DNA from: Sinomonas cyclohexanicum
Lineage (GTDB): Bacteria; Actinomycetota; Actinomycetes; Actinomycetales; Micrococcaceae
DNA length: 64,000 bases
Assembly: GCF_020886775.1 (NCBI RefSeq)
Contig: NZ_AP024525.1
Span: forward strand, 2,852,001 to 2,916,000
Direction of reading: 5' to 3'
Shown here piece by piece: positions 7,999-17,722 of the stretch. The notes beneath the pieces are model-generated. The model saw only the letters and a list, made by a program, of their open reading frames with translations, ran no database searches and had not been told where the DNA came from. Each line of letters starts with the position of its first letter. The stretch's first letter is position 1. Position numbers and translations under genes: made by a program.

Positions 7999-8879
7999 GC
8001 GCCCTCCGCGGTCCCGGCGTCGGGCTCGTCATCGACGATGCCGAAGTCGTCGTCCTCATCGTCGATGCTCGCGTTGCCGAACATCCCGCCGCGGCGCTCC
8101 GTCTCGCCGAGGCCCGCGAGGACACGGGTCACTGCATCCTCGGGGCTGTCCACCACGCTGATGAGGTTCAGGTCGGACGCGGAGATCATGCCCTCGCCCA
8201 CAAGCGTGGCCTCGATCCAGCCGATGAGCGGGTTCCAGAAGTCAGAGCCCAGCAGCACGATCGGGAACTGCGTCACCTTCCCCGTCTGAACCAGCACCAT
8301 GGCCTCGAACAGCTCGTCGAGCGTACCGAGGCCACCGGGGAGCACGATGAACCCGTGCGCGTACTTCACGAACATCGTCTTGCGGGCAAAGAAGTAGCGG
8401 AAGTTGACCCCGAGGTCCACCCACGAGTTCAGGCCCGTCTCGAAGGGCAGCTCAATGCCGAGGCCCACCGATGTGCCTGCGCCCTCGACCGCGCCGCGGT
8501 TCGCCGCCTCCATCGAGCCCGGGCCGCCGCCCGTGATGACGGCGACGCCGGCCTGTGCGAGAAGGCGGCCGATGGCGACGGCCGACTCGTAGTAGACCGT
8601 TCCCGGCTGGGTGCGCGCGGATCCGAAGACGCTCACCGCCGGCCCGAGCTCGGCGAGCGCACCGAACCCCTCGACGAACTCGCTCTGGATGCGCATGACC
8701 CGCCATGGATCCGTGTGGACAAAGCGGCCGGGGCCCTTCGTGTCGAGCAGATGCTGGTCAGCCGTGCCCTGCTTGGTCTGGCGGCGGCGCAGCTCGATGG
8801 GGCCCTTGCGGCGCCACGGCACGTTCGCTCCGCTGCGTGAGGAGTTCTGGTCGCCGCCCTGCGGGGATTCGGTGCTCAT
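7995..8879 (-). CDS. LOG-family Rossmann protein (TIGR00730), nucleoside 5'-monophosphate phosphoribohydrolase-like
   Basis: Family members cleave N6-modified AMP to free base and ribose 5-phosphate (cytokinin-activating enzymes), but many bacterial members have untested substrates. The 294-residue protein has the nucleotide site [17 protein letters not shown] (about residues 115-131) and the signature [13 protein letters not shown] (about 200-212), including the catalytic Glu. A 45-residue N-terminal extension and an acidic C-terminal tail are typical of the long actinobacterial form. It is the first gene of the operon with the DivIVA-like and mannosyltransferase genes. It is divergent from the glutamate importer across a 91-base gap. 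Confidence 0.87.
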   Translation of the reverse strand: MSTESPQGGDQNSSRSGANVPWRRKGPIELRRRQTKQGTADQHLLDTKGPGRFVHTDPWRVMRIQSEFVEGFGALAELGPAVSVFGSARTQPGTVYYESAVAIGRLLAQAGVAVITGGGPGSMEAANRGAVEGAGTSVGLGIELPFETGLNSWVDLGVNFRYFFARKTMFVKYAHGFIVLPGGLGTLDELFEAMVLVQTGKVTQFPIVLLGSDFWNPLIGWIEATLVGEGMISASDLNLISVVDSPEDAVTRVLAGLGETERRGGMFGNASIDDEDDDFGIVDDEPDAGTAEGA

Positions 8880-8970
8880 GCACCCAAGGCTAGTCTCGCT
8901 TCAATCACGATTCGCACCCGCTGCGGCGTGCGCCCGAGCCCCCGACGGCATTCTCCGTTACATTTTCCCT

Positions 8971-9726
8971 ATGACTACCGACACTTCGGGCAGCCCACTT
9001 GTCTCTGTCAAGGGCGTGAACAAGCATTACGGCCAGCTCCACGTACTCCAGGACATCAATCTTGACGTCAACCGGGGCGAGGTCGTGGTGATCATCGGCC
9101 CGTCGGGCTCGGGCAAGTCGACCCTCTGCCGGGCGATCAACCGCCTCGAGACGATCGAGTCCGGAGAGATCTCCATCGACGGCAAGAAGCTGCCGGAGGA
9201 GGGGAAGGCCCTCGCGAAGCTCCGGGCCGACGTCGGCATGGTCTTCCAGTCGTTCAACCTCTTCGCACACAAGACGATCCTTGAGAACGTCACGCTCGGG
9301 CCCATCAAGGTCAAGGGCGTGGACAGGGCCACGGCCGAGAAGGACGCCATGGCGCTGCTCGAGCGGGTCGGCGTGGGGCATCAGGCGCCCAAGCTGCCGG
9401 CACAGCTCTCAGGCGGCCAGCAGCAGCGCGTCGCGATCGCACGCGCCCTCGCGATGAAGCCCAAGGTCATGCTCTTCGACGAGCCCACCTCTGCGCTCGA
9501 CCCGGAGATGATCAACGAGGTCCTCGATGTCATGGTCCAGCTGGCCAAGGAGGGCATGACCATGATCGTCGTGACGCACGAGATGGGGTTCGCGCGCAAG
9601 GCCGCGGACCGCGTCGTGTTCATGGCGGACGGGCAGATCGTCGAGCAGGCCAAGCCCGAGGAGTTCTTCACGAACCCGCAGTCGAGCCGCGCGAAGGACT
9701 TCCTGTCCAAGCTGCTCACCCACTGA
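8971..9726 (+). CDS. gluA: Glutamate-type ABC importer, ATP-binding protein
   Basis: This cytosolic ATPase drives polar amino-acid uptake. The 251-residue protein has Walker [10 protein letters not shown] (about 45), the Q-loop [12 protein letters not shown], the signature LSGGQQQR, Walker [14 protein letters not shown] and the H-loop VVTHEM. The FAHKT segment after the Q-loop is typical of GluA of Corynebacterium-type glutamate importers. It is the first of four co-directed genes in the order ATPase, binding protein, permease, permease, exactly that of gluABCD. The symbol rests on order and motifs. Aspartate, glutamine or another polar amino acid remains possible. Confidence 0.88.
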   Translation: MTTDTSGSPLVSVKGVNKHYGQLHVLQDINLDVNRGEVVVIIGPSGSGKSTLCRAINRLETIESGEISIDGKKLPEEGKALAKLRADVGMVFQSFNLFAHKTILENVTLGPIKVKGVDRATAEKDAMALLERVGVGHQAPKLPAQLSGGQQQRVAIARALAMKPKVMLFDEPTSALDPEMINEVLDVMVQLAKEGMTMIVVTHEMGFARKAADRVVFMADGQIVEQAKPEEFFTNPQSSRAKDFLSKLLTH

Positions 9727-9790
9727 CACCACCTACCAATACTCGTTCGCACCCCGGGGTCGAATGGCCCCCGATGAAAGGAATGCTCGA

Positions 9791-10684
9791 ATGGCACTCT
9801 TCGGCAAGAAGGCCGTGCTGACCGCCGCCACGGCGGTCATGGCCCTCGCCCTGTCCGCCTGCGGGGGATCAGGCGGGTCCGGCGGGAGCTCCTCGGAGTC
9901 TGCTGCCCCCTATCAGGTCGCCACCAACGTCTCGCTCACCGGCAGCCCGACGTTCGACAAGATCAAGTCGGCCGGCAGGGTGACGATCGGCGTCAAGCAG
10001 GACCAGCCGGGCCTCGGCTTCATGGACGCAGCCACGGGCCAGTACAGCGGCTTCGACATCGAGATCGCCAAGTGGATGGCCGCTTCCCTCGGCTACGGCC
10101 CGGACAAGATCGACTTCAAGCCGATCCCGTCCGCCAACCGCGAGTCCGCGATCCAGAACGGTGACGTCAACTTCTACGTCGGCACCTACTCGATCACCGA
10201 CAAGCGCAAGCAGCTCGTGGACTTCGCCGGGCCGTACTTCATCACCGGGCAGGGCCTGCTCGTGAAGAAGGACAACACGACGATCAACAGCGAGAAGGAC
10301 CTCGCGGGCAAGAACGTCTGCTCGGCGACCGGCTCCACGCCGATCCAGAACATCAAGGCCAACTTCCCGCAGACCAAGACCACGGAGTTCGACACGTACT
10401 CGCAGTGCGTCGAGGCGCTCAAGAGCGGCTCGGTCGACGCCGTGACGACCGACCAGGCCATCCTCCTCGGCTACGCCGCGCAGGAGCCGGACACCCTCAA
10501 GGTGGTCGGCCAGCCCTTCACGACCGAGAAGTACGGCATCGGCCTGCCGAAGGGCGACACCGCGCTGCGGAAGTTCTTCAACGACACGCTGACCAACGGC
10601 AAGGACACGTGGCAGAAGATCTACGACTCGACGCTCGGCAAGTCGGGCACGAAGGTCGAGCAGCCCGCCGTCGACAACTACTGA
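9791..10684 (+). CDS. gluB: Glutamate-type ABC importer, substrate-binding lipoprotein
   Basis: This is the extracytoplasmic receptor of the importer, anchored by a lipid. A signal peptide ends in the lipobox ALSAC (Cys about residue 23), followed by a Gly/Ser linker and a family-3 solute-binding fold (VTIGVKQDQPGLGFMDAAT, YSGFDIEIAKWMA, DFAGPYFITGQGLLV). Length (297 residues) is normal. An AAAGGA site lies 8 to 13 bases before the ATG at 9791. It is followed by a hairpin before the permease genes, the usual way to make more receptor than permease. Confidence 0.87.
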   Translation: MALFGKKAVLTAATAVMALALSACGGSGGSGGSSSESAAPYQVATNVSLTGSPTFDKIKSAGRVTIGVKQDQPGLGFMDAATGQYSGFDIEIAKWMAASLGYGPDKIDFKPIPSANRESAIQNGDVNFYVGTYSITDKRKQLVDFAGPYFITGQGLLVKKDNTTINSEKDLAGKNVCSATGSTPIQNIKANFPQTKTTEFDTYSQCVEALKSGSVDAVTTDQAILLGYAAQEPDTLKVVGQPFTTEKYGIGLPKGDTALRKFFNDTLTNGKDTWQKIYDSTLGKSGTKVEQPAVDNY

Positions 10685-10692
10685 CAGGCACT

Positions 10693-10723
10693 GGTGGGCG
10701 GGGCGTGCAACGTCCCGCCCACC
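10693..10723 (+). terminator. Intra-operon hairpin between binding protein and permease genes
   Basis: GGTGGGCGGG (10693-10702) pairs with CCCGCCCACC (10714-10723), followed by GTCGTTT. It probably acts as a leaky terminator or a 3' mRNA stabiliser that sets a high receptor-to-permease ratio. Confidence 0.65.
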
Positions 10724-10754
10724 GTCGTTTCGGCTAGAAAGCGAAGGCTGTCGC

Positions 10755-11402
10755 GTGAACACGCTTCTCGACAATCTCGACCTCTTCACCACCGGTTTCA
10801 AGAACACCGTCATCCTGTTCGTCATCTCGGGAATCATCGCCCTGATCCTGGGCACCGTGGTCGGCGCGATGCGCGTCTCCCCTGTCCCGGCGATGCGGGC
10901 CTTCGGGACGATCTACGTCAACGTCATCCGCAACACCCCGCTGACGCTCGTCCTGTTCTTCTTCGCCCTCGGCTACCCGAAGCTCGGGCTGCCCGAGATC
11001 GACTTCATGACCGCCGCGATCATCGGCCTGAGCCTGTACACGGCGACCTACATTGCCGAGGTGCTGCGCTCGGGGATCAACACTGTGCCCGTCGGCCAGG
11101 CCGAGGCCGCCCGGGCGATCGGACTGCCGTTCACGCAGACCCTCACGCTCGTCGTGCTGCCCCAGGCGTTCCGTTCGGTCCTGCCGCCGCTGTTCAGCGT
11201 GCTCATCGCGCTCCTGAAGAACACCACCGTGGCCGCCGGCTTCTCGGTGGCCGAGGCGGGCGCGATCCGAGCCAACCTCTCCGAGCGCGGCTACCCCGCC
11301 ATGCAGGGGCTCCTCTGGGTGGCCCTGTTCTTCGTGATCCTCGTCCTGATCCTCGCCCAGCTCCAGCGCTACTTCGAGAAGAAGTGGAAGGTGGCCCGAT
11401 GA
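10755..11402 (+). CDS. gluC: Glutamate-type ABC importer, permease 1
   Basis: This inner-membrane permease of the His/Glu/Gln/Arg/opine class has 215 residues, about five membrane helices and the EAA loop (VGQAEAARAIGLPFTQTLTLVVLPQAF, about residues 112-140) that docks on the ATPase. It starts with GTG at 10755. Its TGA overlaps the ATG of the second permease (ATGA), so the two are coupled and presumably form a heterodimer. Confidence 0.87.
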   Translation: MNTLLDNLDLFTTGFKNTVILFVISGIIALILGTVVGAMRVSPVPAMRAFGTIYVNVIRNTPLTLVLFFFALGYPKLGLPEIDFMTAAIIGLSLYTATYIAEVLRSGINTVPVGQAEAARAIGLPFTQTLTLVVLPQAFRSVLPPLFSVLIALLKNTTVAAGFSVAEAGAIRANLSERGYPAMQGLLWVALFFVILVLILAQLQRYFEKKWKVAR

Positions 11403-12271
11403 GCTCCGTCCTCTACGACGCCCCCGGCCCGAAGGCCCGCTCCAGACACCTCATCATCGGGGTCATCGGCACGATCGTGATCCTCGCCATCGTCGGGTTC
11501 ATCGTCTGGCGCTTCGCGGAGACCGGACAGTTCAGCGCGGCGAAGTGGAAGATCTTCACGTTCCCACTCGTCCAGCAGACGATCCTCAACGCCGTCGGCG
11601 CGACGCTCTCGGCGTTCGCTGTCGCCGCCGTCGGGAGCATCGTTCTCGGCCTCGTCCTGGCCGTCGGCCGGCTCTCGGACCGCCCGTGGGTGTCCCGCCC
11701 GTTCCACTGGTTCACCGAGCTCTTCAGGGCTATCCCCGTGCTGATCCTCATGATGATGATCTACTACGGGCTGCCCCCGCTCGGCATGACCGGCATCACC
11801 CCGTTCACGGCCGTCGTCGTCGCCCTCATCCTCTACAACGGGTCAGTGCTCGCCGAGGTCTTCCGCGCAGGCATCGAAGCACTGCCGAAGGGACAGCGTG
11901 AGGCGGGCTTCGCGATCGGACTGCGCAAGTCCCAGGTGATGCAGAGCATCCTGCTGCCGCAGGCCGTCAGGTCCATGCTGCCCGTGATCATCTCCCAGCT
12001 TGTCGTGACCCTCAAGGACACTGCGTTGGGCTTCATCGTCACGTACAACGAGATCCTGTTCCAAGCGAAGTACTTTGGTTCGCAGGCCCAATACGGCGCC
12101 CCGATCGTGCCCGCCGCGATCGTTGCCGGCGTGCTCTACGTGGGGATGTGCCTCATCCTCTCGGGCCTCGCCAAGTACGCAGAGAGCAGGCTGCGCAAGA
12201 GCCAGCGGGTCTCCGGCAAGAAGGGCGGCGGAGCCATGGCCGCCGCGGCGGACGCCGCAGCCAAGGTCTGA
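11399..12271 (+). CDS. gluD: Glutamate-type ABC importer, permease 2
   Basis: This is the second membrane subunit of the importer (290 residues). It has about five to six membrane helices and the EAA loop KGQREAGFAIGLRKSQVMQS (about residues 163-182). Its N-terminus is longer than in permease 1. The C-terminal tail is Lys/Ala-rich. ATG at 11399 overlaps the gluC stop. A tandem repeat plus hairpin follows and ends the operon. Confidence 0.87.
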   Translation: MSSVLYDAPGPKARSRHLIIGVIGTIVILAIVGFIVWRFAETGQFSAAKWKIFTFPLVQQTILNAVGATLSAFAVAAVGSIVLGLVLAVGRLSDRPWVSRPFHWFTELFRAIPVLILMMMIYYGLPPLGMTGITPFTAVVVALILYNGSVLAEVFRAGIEALPKGQREAGFAIGLRKSQVMQSILLPQAVRSMLPVIISQLVVTLKDTALGFIVTYNEILFQAKYFGSQAQYGAPIVPAAIVAGVLYVGMCLILSGLAKYAESRLRKSQRVSGKKGGGAMAAAADAAAKV

Positions 12272-12285
12272 CCGACCCCTCCTGG

Positions 12286-12376
12286 GAGTCACCTTCCGGG
12301 GGCCACCTTCCGGGGGCCACGTCCCGGAGGCCACGTCCTGTGGGTCTGCCCGCAGGATCTGACCTCCGGGACGTGA
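12286..12376. terminator. 14-bp tandem repeats leading into a nested terminator hairpin
   Basis: CCACCTTCCGGGGG appears twice, then the variants CCACGTCCCGGAGG and CCACGTCCTG, at 14-base spacing. CACGTCCCGGAGG (about 12318-12330) pairs with CCTCCGGGACGTG (about 12364-12376), and the loop holds a second stem (CCTGTGGG/CCCGCAGG). It lies between the converging gluD and dapE genes and can serve both. Confidence 0.7.
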
Positions 12377-12451
12377 CCCTCAGACGTTGTGGGGGGCCGG
12401 GAGGGCTGCCGCGCACGACGGCGGTGGCTCGCCTCGCGACTGGTTGCGCGC

Positions 12452-13654
12452 CTAGGAGCGCAGCCACGCCTCGAGGGAGGCCAGGCACGCCCGGACGTCG
12501 GGACCGGCGACCCGCTCGTCGTCCTTGTGCGCCAGCAGGGCGTCGCCGGGACCGAAGTTGACCGCCGGCACGCCCAGGTCGGAGAACCGCGCGACGTCCG
12601 TCCACCCGTACTTGGGCAGCGGCTCGCGGCCCACCACTGCGACGAATGCCGCCGCCGCCGGGTGGGTCAGCCCGGGGCGCGCCCCGGACGCGCCGTCGGT
12701 GCGCACCACGTCGAACCCCTCGAGCAGCGCTCGGACGTGCTCCTCGGCCTGCTCGAGGTTCTTGTCGGGGGCGAAGCGGTAGTTGATGGTCACGGTGCAG
12801 CGGTCCGGGATGACGTTCCCTGCGGTCCCGCCGGCGATGCCCACGGCATTGAGGCTCTCGCGGAAGTCGAGGCCCTCCACGGTCACGGTCGCGGGCTCGT
12901 AGGCCGCAAGCCGCTCGAGGATCGGCGCCGCCGCGTGGATCGCGTTCCTCCCCATCCACGCCCTCGCCGAGTGCGCCGCCTCACCCACCGTCGTGGCTTC
13001 GACGCGGAGTGTGCCGTTGCAGCCGCCCTCTACGGTCCCGTTGGTGGGCTCGAGCAGGATCGCGAAGTCCCCCGCCAGCAGGTCGGGGTGGTTCCGCGCG
13101 AGGCGCCCGAGGCCGCTCTTGGACGCCTCGACCTCCTCATGGTCATAGAAGACGAAGGTGACGTCCCGCGTTGCAGGCACAGACTGAGCGCTGCCGGCGG
13201 CAGGCGAGCCGCCGCCGTCGTGCGCCGGATCAGCGCCGAAGAGCCGCGCGGCAAGTGCGAGCTGCACCGCGACGCCGCCCTTCATGTCGGTCGCACCACG
13301 GCCCCACAGGACACCGTCCCCGGGATCGCCGTCCCACGAGGACGGAACGGTGCCCCGGGCGCCGTCCGCGGTCGGCAGCGGGACGGTGTCGATGTGGCCG
13401 GCGAGGATGATCCGCTCCGCACAGCCATGGGAAGAGCGCGCGACGATCGCGTCGCCATCCCGGGTCACCTCGAGCGAGGTCTGGGTGCGGAGCGCCCCTT
13501 CGATCGCGTCGGCCAGCGCAGCCTCCCCACCCGAGACGCTCTCGACGTCGATGAGGGCCGCCGTGAGCAGCGCGACGTCCTGCGTGAGGTCGAGGAGGGG
13601 CCGGCCGTGCGGGGCAGACGACGCGGCGGGCGGGCGGGGATCCGTGGGGGTCAC
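12452..13654 (-). CDS. dapE: Succinyl-diaminopimelate desuccinylase
   Basis: It hydrolyses N-succinyl-LL-diaminopimelate to LL-DAP and succinate in the lysine and peptidoglycan pathway. The 400-residue M20 metallopeptidase has the metal ligand motif LAGHIDTVP, the catalytic and bridging region [22 protein letters not shown] with the catalytic Glu pair, and the later ligand regions ending near HKDDE. GTG at 13654 is chosen because the frame upstream is only the antisense of dapD. A family-specific insertion of about 20 residues (Gly/Ser/Ala-rich) follows LFGADP. It is divergent from dapD, 51 bases between start codons, as in Rv1201c/Rv1202. Confidence 0.9.
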   Translation of the reverse strand: MTPTDPRPPAASSAPHGRPLLDLTQDVALLTAALIDVESVSGGEAALADAIEGALRTQTSLEVTRDGDAIVARSSHGCAERIILAGHIDTVPLPTADGARGTVPSSWDGDPGDGVLWGRGATDMKGGVAVQLALAARLFGADPAHDGGGSPAAGSAQSVPATRDVTFVFYDHEEVEASKSGLGRLARNHPDLLAGDFAILLEPTNGTVEGGCNGTLRVEATTVGEAAHSARAWMGRNAIHAAAPILERLAAYEPATVTVEGLDFRESLNAVGIAGGTAGNVIPDRCTVTINYRFAPDKNLEQAEEHVRALLEGFDVVRTDGASGARPGLTHPAAAAFVAVVGREPLPKYGWTDVARFSDLGVPAVNFGPGDALLAHKDDERVAGPDVRACLASLEAWLRS

Positions 13655-13692
13655 CCGCCCAGCATAGTTCGAGGCGCACCGGGCCCCGCCGA

Positions 13693-13698
13693 TAGACT
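13693..13698 (+). promoter_or_regulatory. -10 box of dapD (leaderless)
   Basis: TAGACT ends seven bases before the dapD ATG, with GATAGACTGG context identical to that before the element integrase. No ribosome-binding site lies between box and start. Confidence 0.55.
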
Positions 13699-13705
13699 GG
13701 ACAGC

Positions 13706-14725
13706 ATGACTGAAACCCCTGCCGCATCCCGCGCTGCCCACGGCTTCGGGCTCGCCACGATCCACGTCGCCTCGGGCCCCGACGGCGCCGGCGAGGCCAC
13801 GGTCCTCGATGTCTGGTTCCCGTCTCCGGCCCTCGGCGAGGCCGCGGCGCACCTCTCCGACGACGCCGTCGTGGACTCCGCCCCCGCCGAGCTCGTCGCG
13901 GCCGCCGAGGACGGCGACGACGCCGACCGCGGCACCCAGACCAAGGTCGTGTTCGTCCAGATCGACCTCGATCGGGCCCCCGCGGACACCGCGGACGCGT
14001 ATCTGCGCCTCCACCTCCTCTCGCACCGGCTCGTGGCGCCCAACACGATCAACCTCGACGGCGTGTTCGGCAAGCTCCCCAACGTCGTGTGGACCAACTT
14101 CGGCCCATGCCACCCGGCCGGCTTCGAGATGACCCGCGCCAAGCTCCGCCGCCGCGGGGCCGTGACGGTGTTCGGCGTGGACAAGTTCCCGCGCATGGTC
14201 GACTACGTGGTCCCCTCCGGCGTGCGCATCGCCGACGCGGACCGCGTCCGCCTCGGCGCGCACCTCGCCGAGGGCACCACCGTGATGCACGAGGGCTTCG
14301 TGAACTTCAACGCCGGCACGCTTGGCACGTCCATGGTCGAGGGCCGCATCTCGGCCGGCGTCGTGGTGGGCGACGGCACCGATGTGGGCGGCGGCGCGTC
14401 CATCATGGGCACGCTCTCCGGCGGCGGCAAGGAACGCATCACGCTCGGCGAGCGCGTCCTCCTCGGCGCGAACTCGGGCGTGGGGATCTCCATCGGCGAC
14501 GACTCCGTCGTCGAGGCCGGCCTCTACGTCACCGCCGGGACGCGCGTGCGCATCAGCGGATTCAAGGACGCGTTCGGCGAGAACGCCGAGAAGGTGGTCA
14601 AGGCCGCAGACCTCTCCGGCCAGCCGAATCTCCTGTTCCGCCGCAACTCGACCAACGGCCAGGTCGAGGCGCTCCCCCGCGCGGGCCAGACGGTCGAGCT
14701 CAACGAAGCGCTGCACGCCAACTGA
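13706..14725 (+). CDS. dapD: Tetrahydrodipicolinate N-succinyltransferase, actinobacterial long type
   Basis: It transfers succinyl from succinyl-CoA to tetrahydrodipicolinate, the step that commits to the succinylase lysine route. The 339-residue protein has an N-terminal alpha/beta domain and a left-handed beta-helix of hexapeptide repeats (about residues 170-290: [51 protein letters not shown]), as in DapD of M. tuberculosis and not the shorter E. coli type. The start at 13706 is supported by the -10 box seven bases upstream. dapE is divergent and dapC is 7 kb away, so three of the four branch enzymes lie in this window. Confidence 0.92.
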   Translation: MTETPAASRAAHGFGLATIHVASGPDGAGEATVLDVWFPSPALGEAAAHLSDDAVVDSAPAELVAAAEDGDDADRGTQTKVVFVQIDLDRAPADTADAYLRLHLLSHRLVAPNTINLDGVFGKLPNVVWTNFGPCHPAGFEMTRAKLRRRGAVTVFGVDKFPRMVDYVVPSGVRIADADRVRLGAHLAEGTTVMHEGFVNFNAGTLGTSMVEGRISAGVVVGDGTDVGGGASIMGTLSGGGKERITLGERVLLGANSGVGISIGDDSVVEAGLYVTAGTRVRISGFKDAFGENAEKVVKAADLSGQPNLLFRRNSTNGQVEALPRAGQTVELNEALHAN

Positions 14726-14731
14726 TCCGAC

Positions 14732-14775
14732 GCACGACGGCGGGTGTGCGCCCAGGTGCGCGTCCGCCGTCGTGC
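14732..14775 (+). terminator. Terminator hairpin after dapD built from two GCACGACGGCG motifs
   Basis: GCACGACGGCGG (14732) and its complement CCGCCGTCGTGC (ending 14775) form a perfect stem around a GC-rich loop, directly after the dapD stop. Both arms are copies of the over-represented 11-mer described in the findings. Confidence 0.75.
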
Positions 14776-14848
14776 GCGGGGCCACCCCGGCCCGAATCGA
14801 AGGCCCTAGGGCCCTGATCCCCCTCGCCCAGTCCAAGGAGCACCCCGG

Positions 14849-15688
14849 ATGGCCCTCGCCCGCAGAGCGCGGCGCGCCCTCACCGTCCTCGTGGCCCTCG
14901 CCCTCGCCGCCGTGGGCATCTACATCGCTGCACTCGTGCTCAACCGCAACGACAAGCCGATCGTCGAGGGCTGCACGGCACCGCTCGGGAGCGCAACGCA
15001 ACAGCTCGCCACCGACCAGACCGCCAACGCCTCCCTCATCGCGGCGATCTCCGTGCGCCGCGGCCTCCCGGCGCGGGCCGCGACGATTGCCCTCGCGACG
15101 GCGATGCAGGAATCGAAGCTGCGCAATATCAATTACGGCCACGCGGACTCCCTCGGGCTGTTCCAGCAGCGCCCGTCGCAGGGCTGGGGCACGGCGGCGC
15201 AGATCATGGACCCCGTCTACGCGACGAACGCGTTCTACGACGGCCTCGTCAAGGTCCCCGGCTACGAGTCGCTGCCGATCACGGACGCCGCGCAGGCGGT
15301 GCAGCGTTCGGGCTACCCAGAGGCCTACGCGCAGCACGAGGACATGGGGCGTGCGTTCGCCTCGGCGCTGACCGGACTGTCGCAGGCCGCACTGACGTGC
15401 ACGCTCCGCGCGCCGGACGCCGCCGGCGACCCCGCCCAGGTCAAGTCGCAGCTCACCATCGCGTACGGGGCGATGGACGCGAGCACCGCGGGCAAGGCCC
15501 TCAGCGTCCCGGCCAACGGCGCGACCGGGTGGTCCATCGCGCAGTGGGCCGTCGCGAACGCGAAGCAGCTCGCGATCACCAAGATCGACTTTGCCGGCCA
15601 CACGTGGCTCAGGGACGGCAACAAGGGGTGGACGGACTCCGCCGCGCCCGACGGCACCGTGACGATCACGGTAGCCCAGGCCCCGTAG
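14849..15688 (+). CDS. Membrane-anchored or secreted lysozyme-like (transglycosylase-fold) protein
   Basis: This 279-residue protein has an N-terminal signal/anchor (LTVLVALALAAVGIYIAALVL, residues about 11-31). The exported part contains ATIALATAMQESKLRNINYG with a Glu in the position of the catalytic acid of lytic transglycosylases, and then DSLGLFQQRPSQGWG, a pattern common to SLT/Rpf-like domains of actinobacteria. The C-terminal half (about 190-279) is less conserved and resembles a peptidase- or hydrolase-associated domain. Cell-wall cleavage is inferred from the fold. Similar Streptomyces proteins are often left as hypothetical. It stands alone, with a 123-base gap after dapD. Confidence 0.6.
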   Translation: MALARRARRALTVLVALALAAVGIYIAALVLNRNDKPIVEGCTAPLGSATQQLATDQTANASLIAAISVRRGLPARAATIALATAMQESKLRNINYGHADSLGLFQQRPSQGWGTAAQIMDPVYATNAFYDGLVKVPGYESLPITDAAQAVQRSGYPEAYAQHEDMGRAFASALTGLSQAALTCTLRAPDAAGDPAQVKSQLTIAYGAMDASTAGKALSVPANGATGWSIAQWAVANAKQLAITKIDFAGHTWLRDGNKGWTDSAAPDGTVTITVAQAP

Positions 15689-15693
15689 CCACC

Positions 15694-15773
15694 TCCCTGC
15701 GCTGGGGCTCATGTCCCTGCGCTGAGGGCTCATGTCCCTGCGCTGAGGGGTCATGTCCCTGCGTTGAGGAGGC
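15694..15773. repeat. 20-21-bp tandem repeat, four copies, running into the end of the glycosyltransferase gene
   Basis: TCCCTGCGCTG starts at 15694, 15714, 15735 and, with one change, 15756, with GGGCTCATG between. The last copy forms the final six codons and the stop of the leftward glycosyltransferase. It fills a convergent gap. Confidence 0.85.
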
Positions 15774-17043
15774 GCTCGTCGACGAGATCCACGGCCCTGG
15801 CGGTGCCGCCCGCCGCCCGGATCGACGCGGCGAGCTCGCGCGCACGACGGCGGTAGGCCGGGTCCCCGAGGACCCTCGCCACGGCGTCGCGCACCTGCAC
15901 CGGGCTGGGCCGTCCCGTCTTGAGATCGATCCCGGCCCAGGCGACGCGACGCGCGATGTCCGGCTTGTCGATCGCCGCGCCCGCGATGACGAGCGGCACG
16001 CCCGCGCCGAGGGCCGCGAGCACGGTGCCGTACCCGCCGTTGCTCACCACGGCGCTCACATCCTTCAGGATCCGGGCGTACGGGAGGAAGTCGGCCGCGA
16101 AGGCACCTCGCGGGAGACCGCCAGGGTCACCGAACCCCTTGCCGCCGCCGGTCGCAAGCACGACGGCGGGCCGCCGCCCGATGGCTGCGGCTGCACCGTC
16201 CGTGAGGCCAGCCAGTGCGGGGCGCAGCAACTCGCTGGGGTCGACGTTGAACGTCCCCTGCGTCACGTGCACCACCGGCGCGTCAGCCGGCCACTGCCCC
16301 CACCACTCCGGCAGCGCGCCGGCCGAGGGCGGGACGAGCTGGCCGATGAGCTCGACGCCCGGGACGGGCTCGGGGCGGGGGTACTCGAGCTCGGGAATGC
16401 CCTGGGCGATGGTGAGCAGCTCCGAGTACACCGAGTCCAGACCCGGTCGTGGGGTCGGGCCGAGGCCGGCGCGGGCGCGCTGCCGGTTGACGAGCGCGCG
16501 CATGGCCCTGCCGGGGCCGGCAGCGAGGGCCGCCGCAAGTGCGCGGTTGCGCACAGCCGCCGCCCCGCCGCGCGCAGGGAGAAGTGGAGCCCCGGGCGGC
16601 GGGCCCCACGGGTTGTGGGCGCTCAGCGGAACGAGGGAGATCCCGGCCCACGGGACGCCCTCGCGCTGGGCCCAGAGCCCCGGCCCAAGGCAGAGGCAGT
16701 CAGCCACGACGGCGTCCGGCCGGGCAGCTTTAGCCAGCCCGGCGACGTCGTGCGCCTGCGCCGCGGCGGTCCCGATGAAGAGGTCCCGGATATTGCCGAG
16801 AATGGCGCGGAGGCCGCGTCCGTCGCCGATGCTCGGGAAGGTCTCACCAATCGCGAGGTCGTCGAAGTCCGGGGCCGAATGCCACAGCCACGGGCGAGCG
16901 CCCACGGCCTCGAACCTCTCCGCGTACTTCGCGCCCGTGTAGGCCAGGACGTCGTGTCCGCGCCGGACGAGCTCCCCGGCGATCGCGGCCACGGGATGGA
17001 CGTGGCCGGCAAACGGCATGGAGGCGACGAGGACGGTCCCCAT
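15751..17043 (-). CDS. UDP-sugar-type glycosyltransferase, GT1/MGT family
   Basis: This 430-residue cytosolic enzyme has a GT-B fold. The N-terminal half begins VLVASMPFAGHVHPVAAIAG, with the conserved His that acts as general base in the family. The C-terminal nucleotide-sugar domain contains HVTQGTFNVDPSELLRP and the donor-site region VVSNGGYGTVLAALGAGVPLV. Acceptors of related enzymes are macrolides, flavonoids and other small molecules, and none can be assigned here. Its last codons are made from a 21-bp tandem repeat. It is followed upstream, with three bases between, by an unknown gene that may be co-transcribed. Confidence 0.8.
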   Translation of the reverse strand: MGTVLVASMPFAGHVHPVAAIAGELVRRGHDVLAYTGAKYAERFEAVGARPWLWHSAPDFDDLAIGETFPSIGDGRGLRAILGNIRDLFIGTAAAQAHDVAGLAKAARPDAVVADCLCLGPGLWAQREGVPWAGISLVPLSAHNPWGPPPGAPLLPARGGAAAVRNRALAAALAAGPGRAMRALVNRQRARAGLGPTPRPGLDSVYSELLTIAQGIPELEYPRPEPVPGVELIGQLVPPSAGALPEWWGQWPADAPVVHVTQGTFNVDPSELLRPALAGLTDGAAAAIGRRPAVVLATGGGKGFGDPGGLPRGAFAADFLPYARILKDVSAVVSNGGYGTVLAALGAGVPLVIAGAAIDKPDIARRVAWAGIDLKTGRPSPVQVRDAVARVLGDPAYRRRARELAASIRAAGGTARAVDLVDERLLNAGT

Positions 17044-17046
17044 ACC

Positions 17047-17658
17047 TCACATTAAAAGCTCGACCACCGGCTTGAGGTAGCTCCGGAACGCTTCCTTGTC
17101 CTCCAGGAGGCTCTGGCTCATGATCACCTTGTCCGCGTTGACGAGCCAGGCGCGGTCTTCGCAGAGCGGGAGCTCAATGATCGTGAGCGTGAAGTCGCGG
17201 GCGGCCGGCCCCACCTCCAGCTGGCGCTCCTCGACGATCTCGCGCAGCACGTCCGTCGCGCCGGTCGCCTCGCGCTCCTTCTCGAGACGCTCGTATTCCG
17301 CCCGGCGTTCGCGGGCCCACGTGAGGGCCGCGCCGAAGTGGGCCTGGAGCGAGCGCTGCAGCGCAGGCGCTTCCCGGAACGCGCCGAAGTTCGGCGGCTC
17401 GACTGCGGGGCTCATCTCCGGGTGGTTCTCGATCAGGTGCTGCCACCAGGCCTCCCACTCGCGGCGCAGCGCAGGAAGGCCCCCCACATGCTGGGTGATC
17501 TGGTGGTGGTCAGCCTCGCGGACCCGCGGCTGGGCGGGGGCGACCGGAGGCATACCAGCGCCGTTGAGCCCCGCATGGTCCTTCAGGTAGAGCGCTAGGA
17601 GCATGGGGCCGGACGTATCCATGGTGATCCGCCAGGCGGGCCCTCCAGTGTGGTGCAT
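17047..17658 (-). CDS. Conserved hypothetical protein, soluble, about 200 residues
   Basis: I do not recognise the family. The protein is soluble and mostly helical, with an acidic Tyr/Trp-rich middle (LRREWEAWWQHLIENHPEM) and a helical coiled stretch (WARERRAEYERLEKEREA, about residues 117-134). The end, SQSLLEDKEAFRSYLKPVVE, looks like a real folded domain and codon use is normal for the chromosome. The start may be ATG 17658 or ATG 17622; neither has a clearly better ribosome-binding site. It ends three bases before the glycosyltransferase start, suggesting one mRNA. A role with that enzyme is a guess. Confidence 0.6.
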   Translation of the reverse strand: MHHTGGPAWRITMDTSGPMLLALYLKDHAGLNGAGMPPVAPAQPRVREADHHQITQHVGGLPALRREWEAWWQHLIENHPEMSPAVEPPNFGAFREAPALQRSLQAHFGAALTWARERRAEYERLEKEREATGATDVLREIVEERQLEVGPAARDFTLTIIELPLCEDRAWLVNADKVIMSQSLLEDKEAFRSYLKPVVELLM

Positions 17659-17722
17659 CAGTCGATTCGCTTCCTTGCCGGTCTTCTCCCAGTGTATTCC
17701 CGCAGCGGCACTTCAGATCCTG

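Noticed and set aside
12452-15754. A 1,100-codon open frame on the minus strand
   Set aside because: Only the last 400 codons are DapE. The rest is antisense to dapD and the lysozyme-like gene, with no domain and a biased Arg/Gly/Val composition typical of shadow frames in GC-rich DNA.
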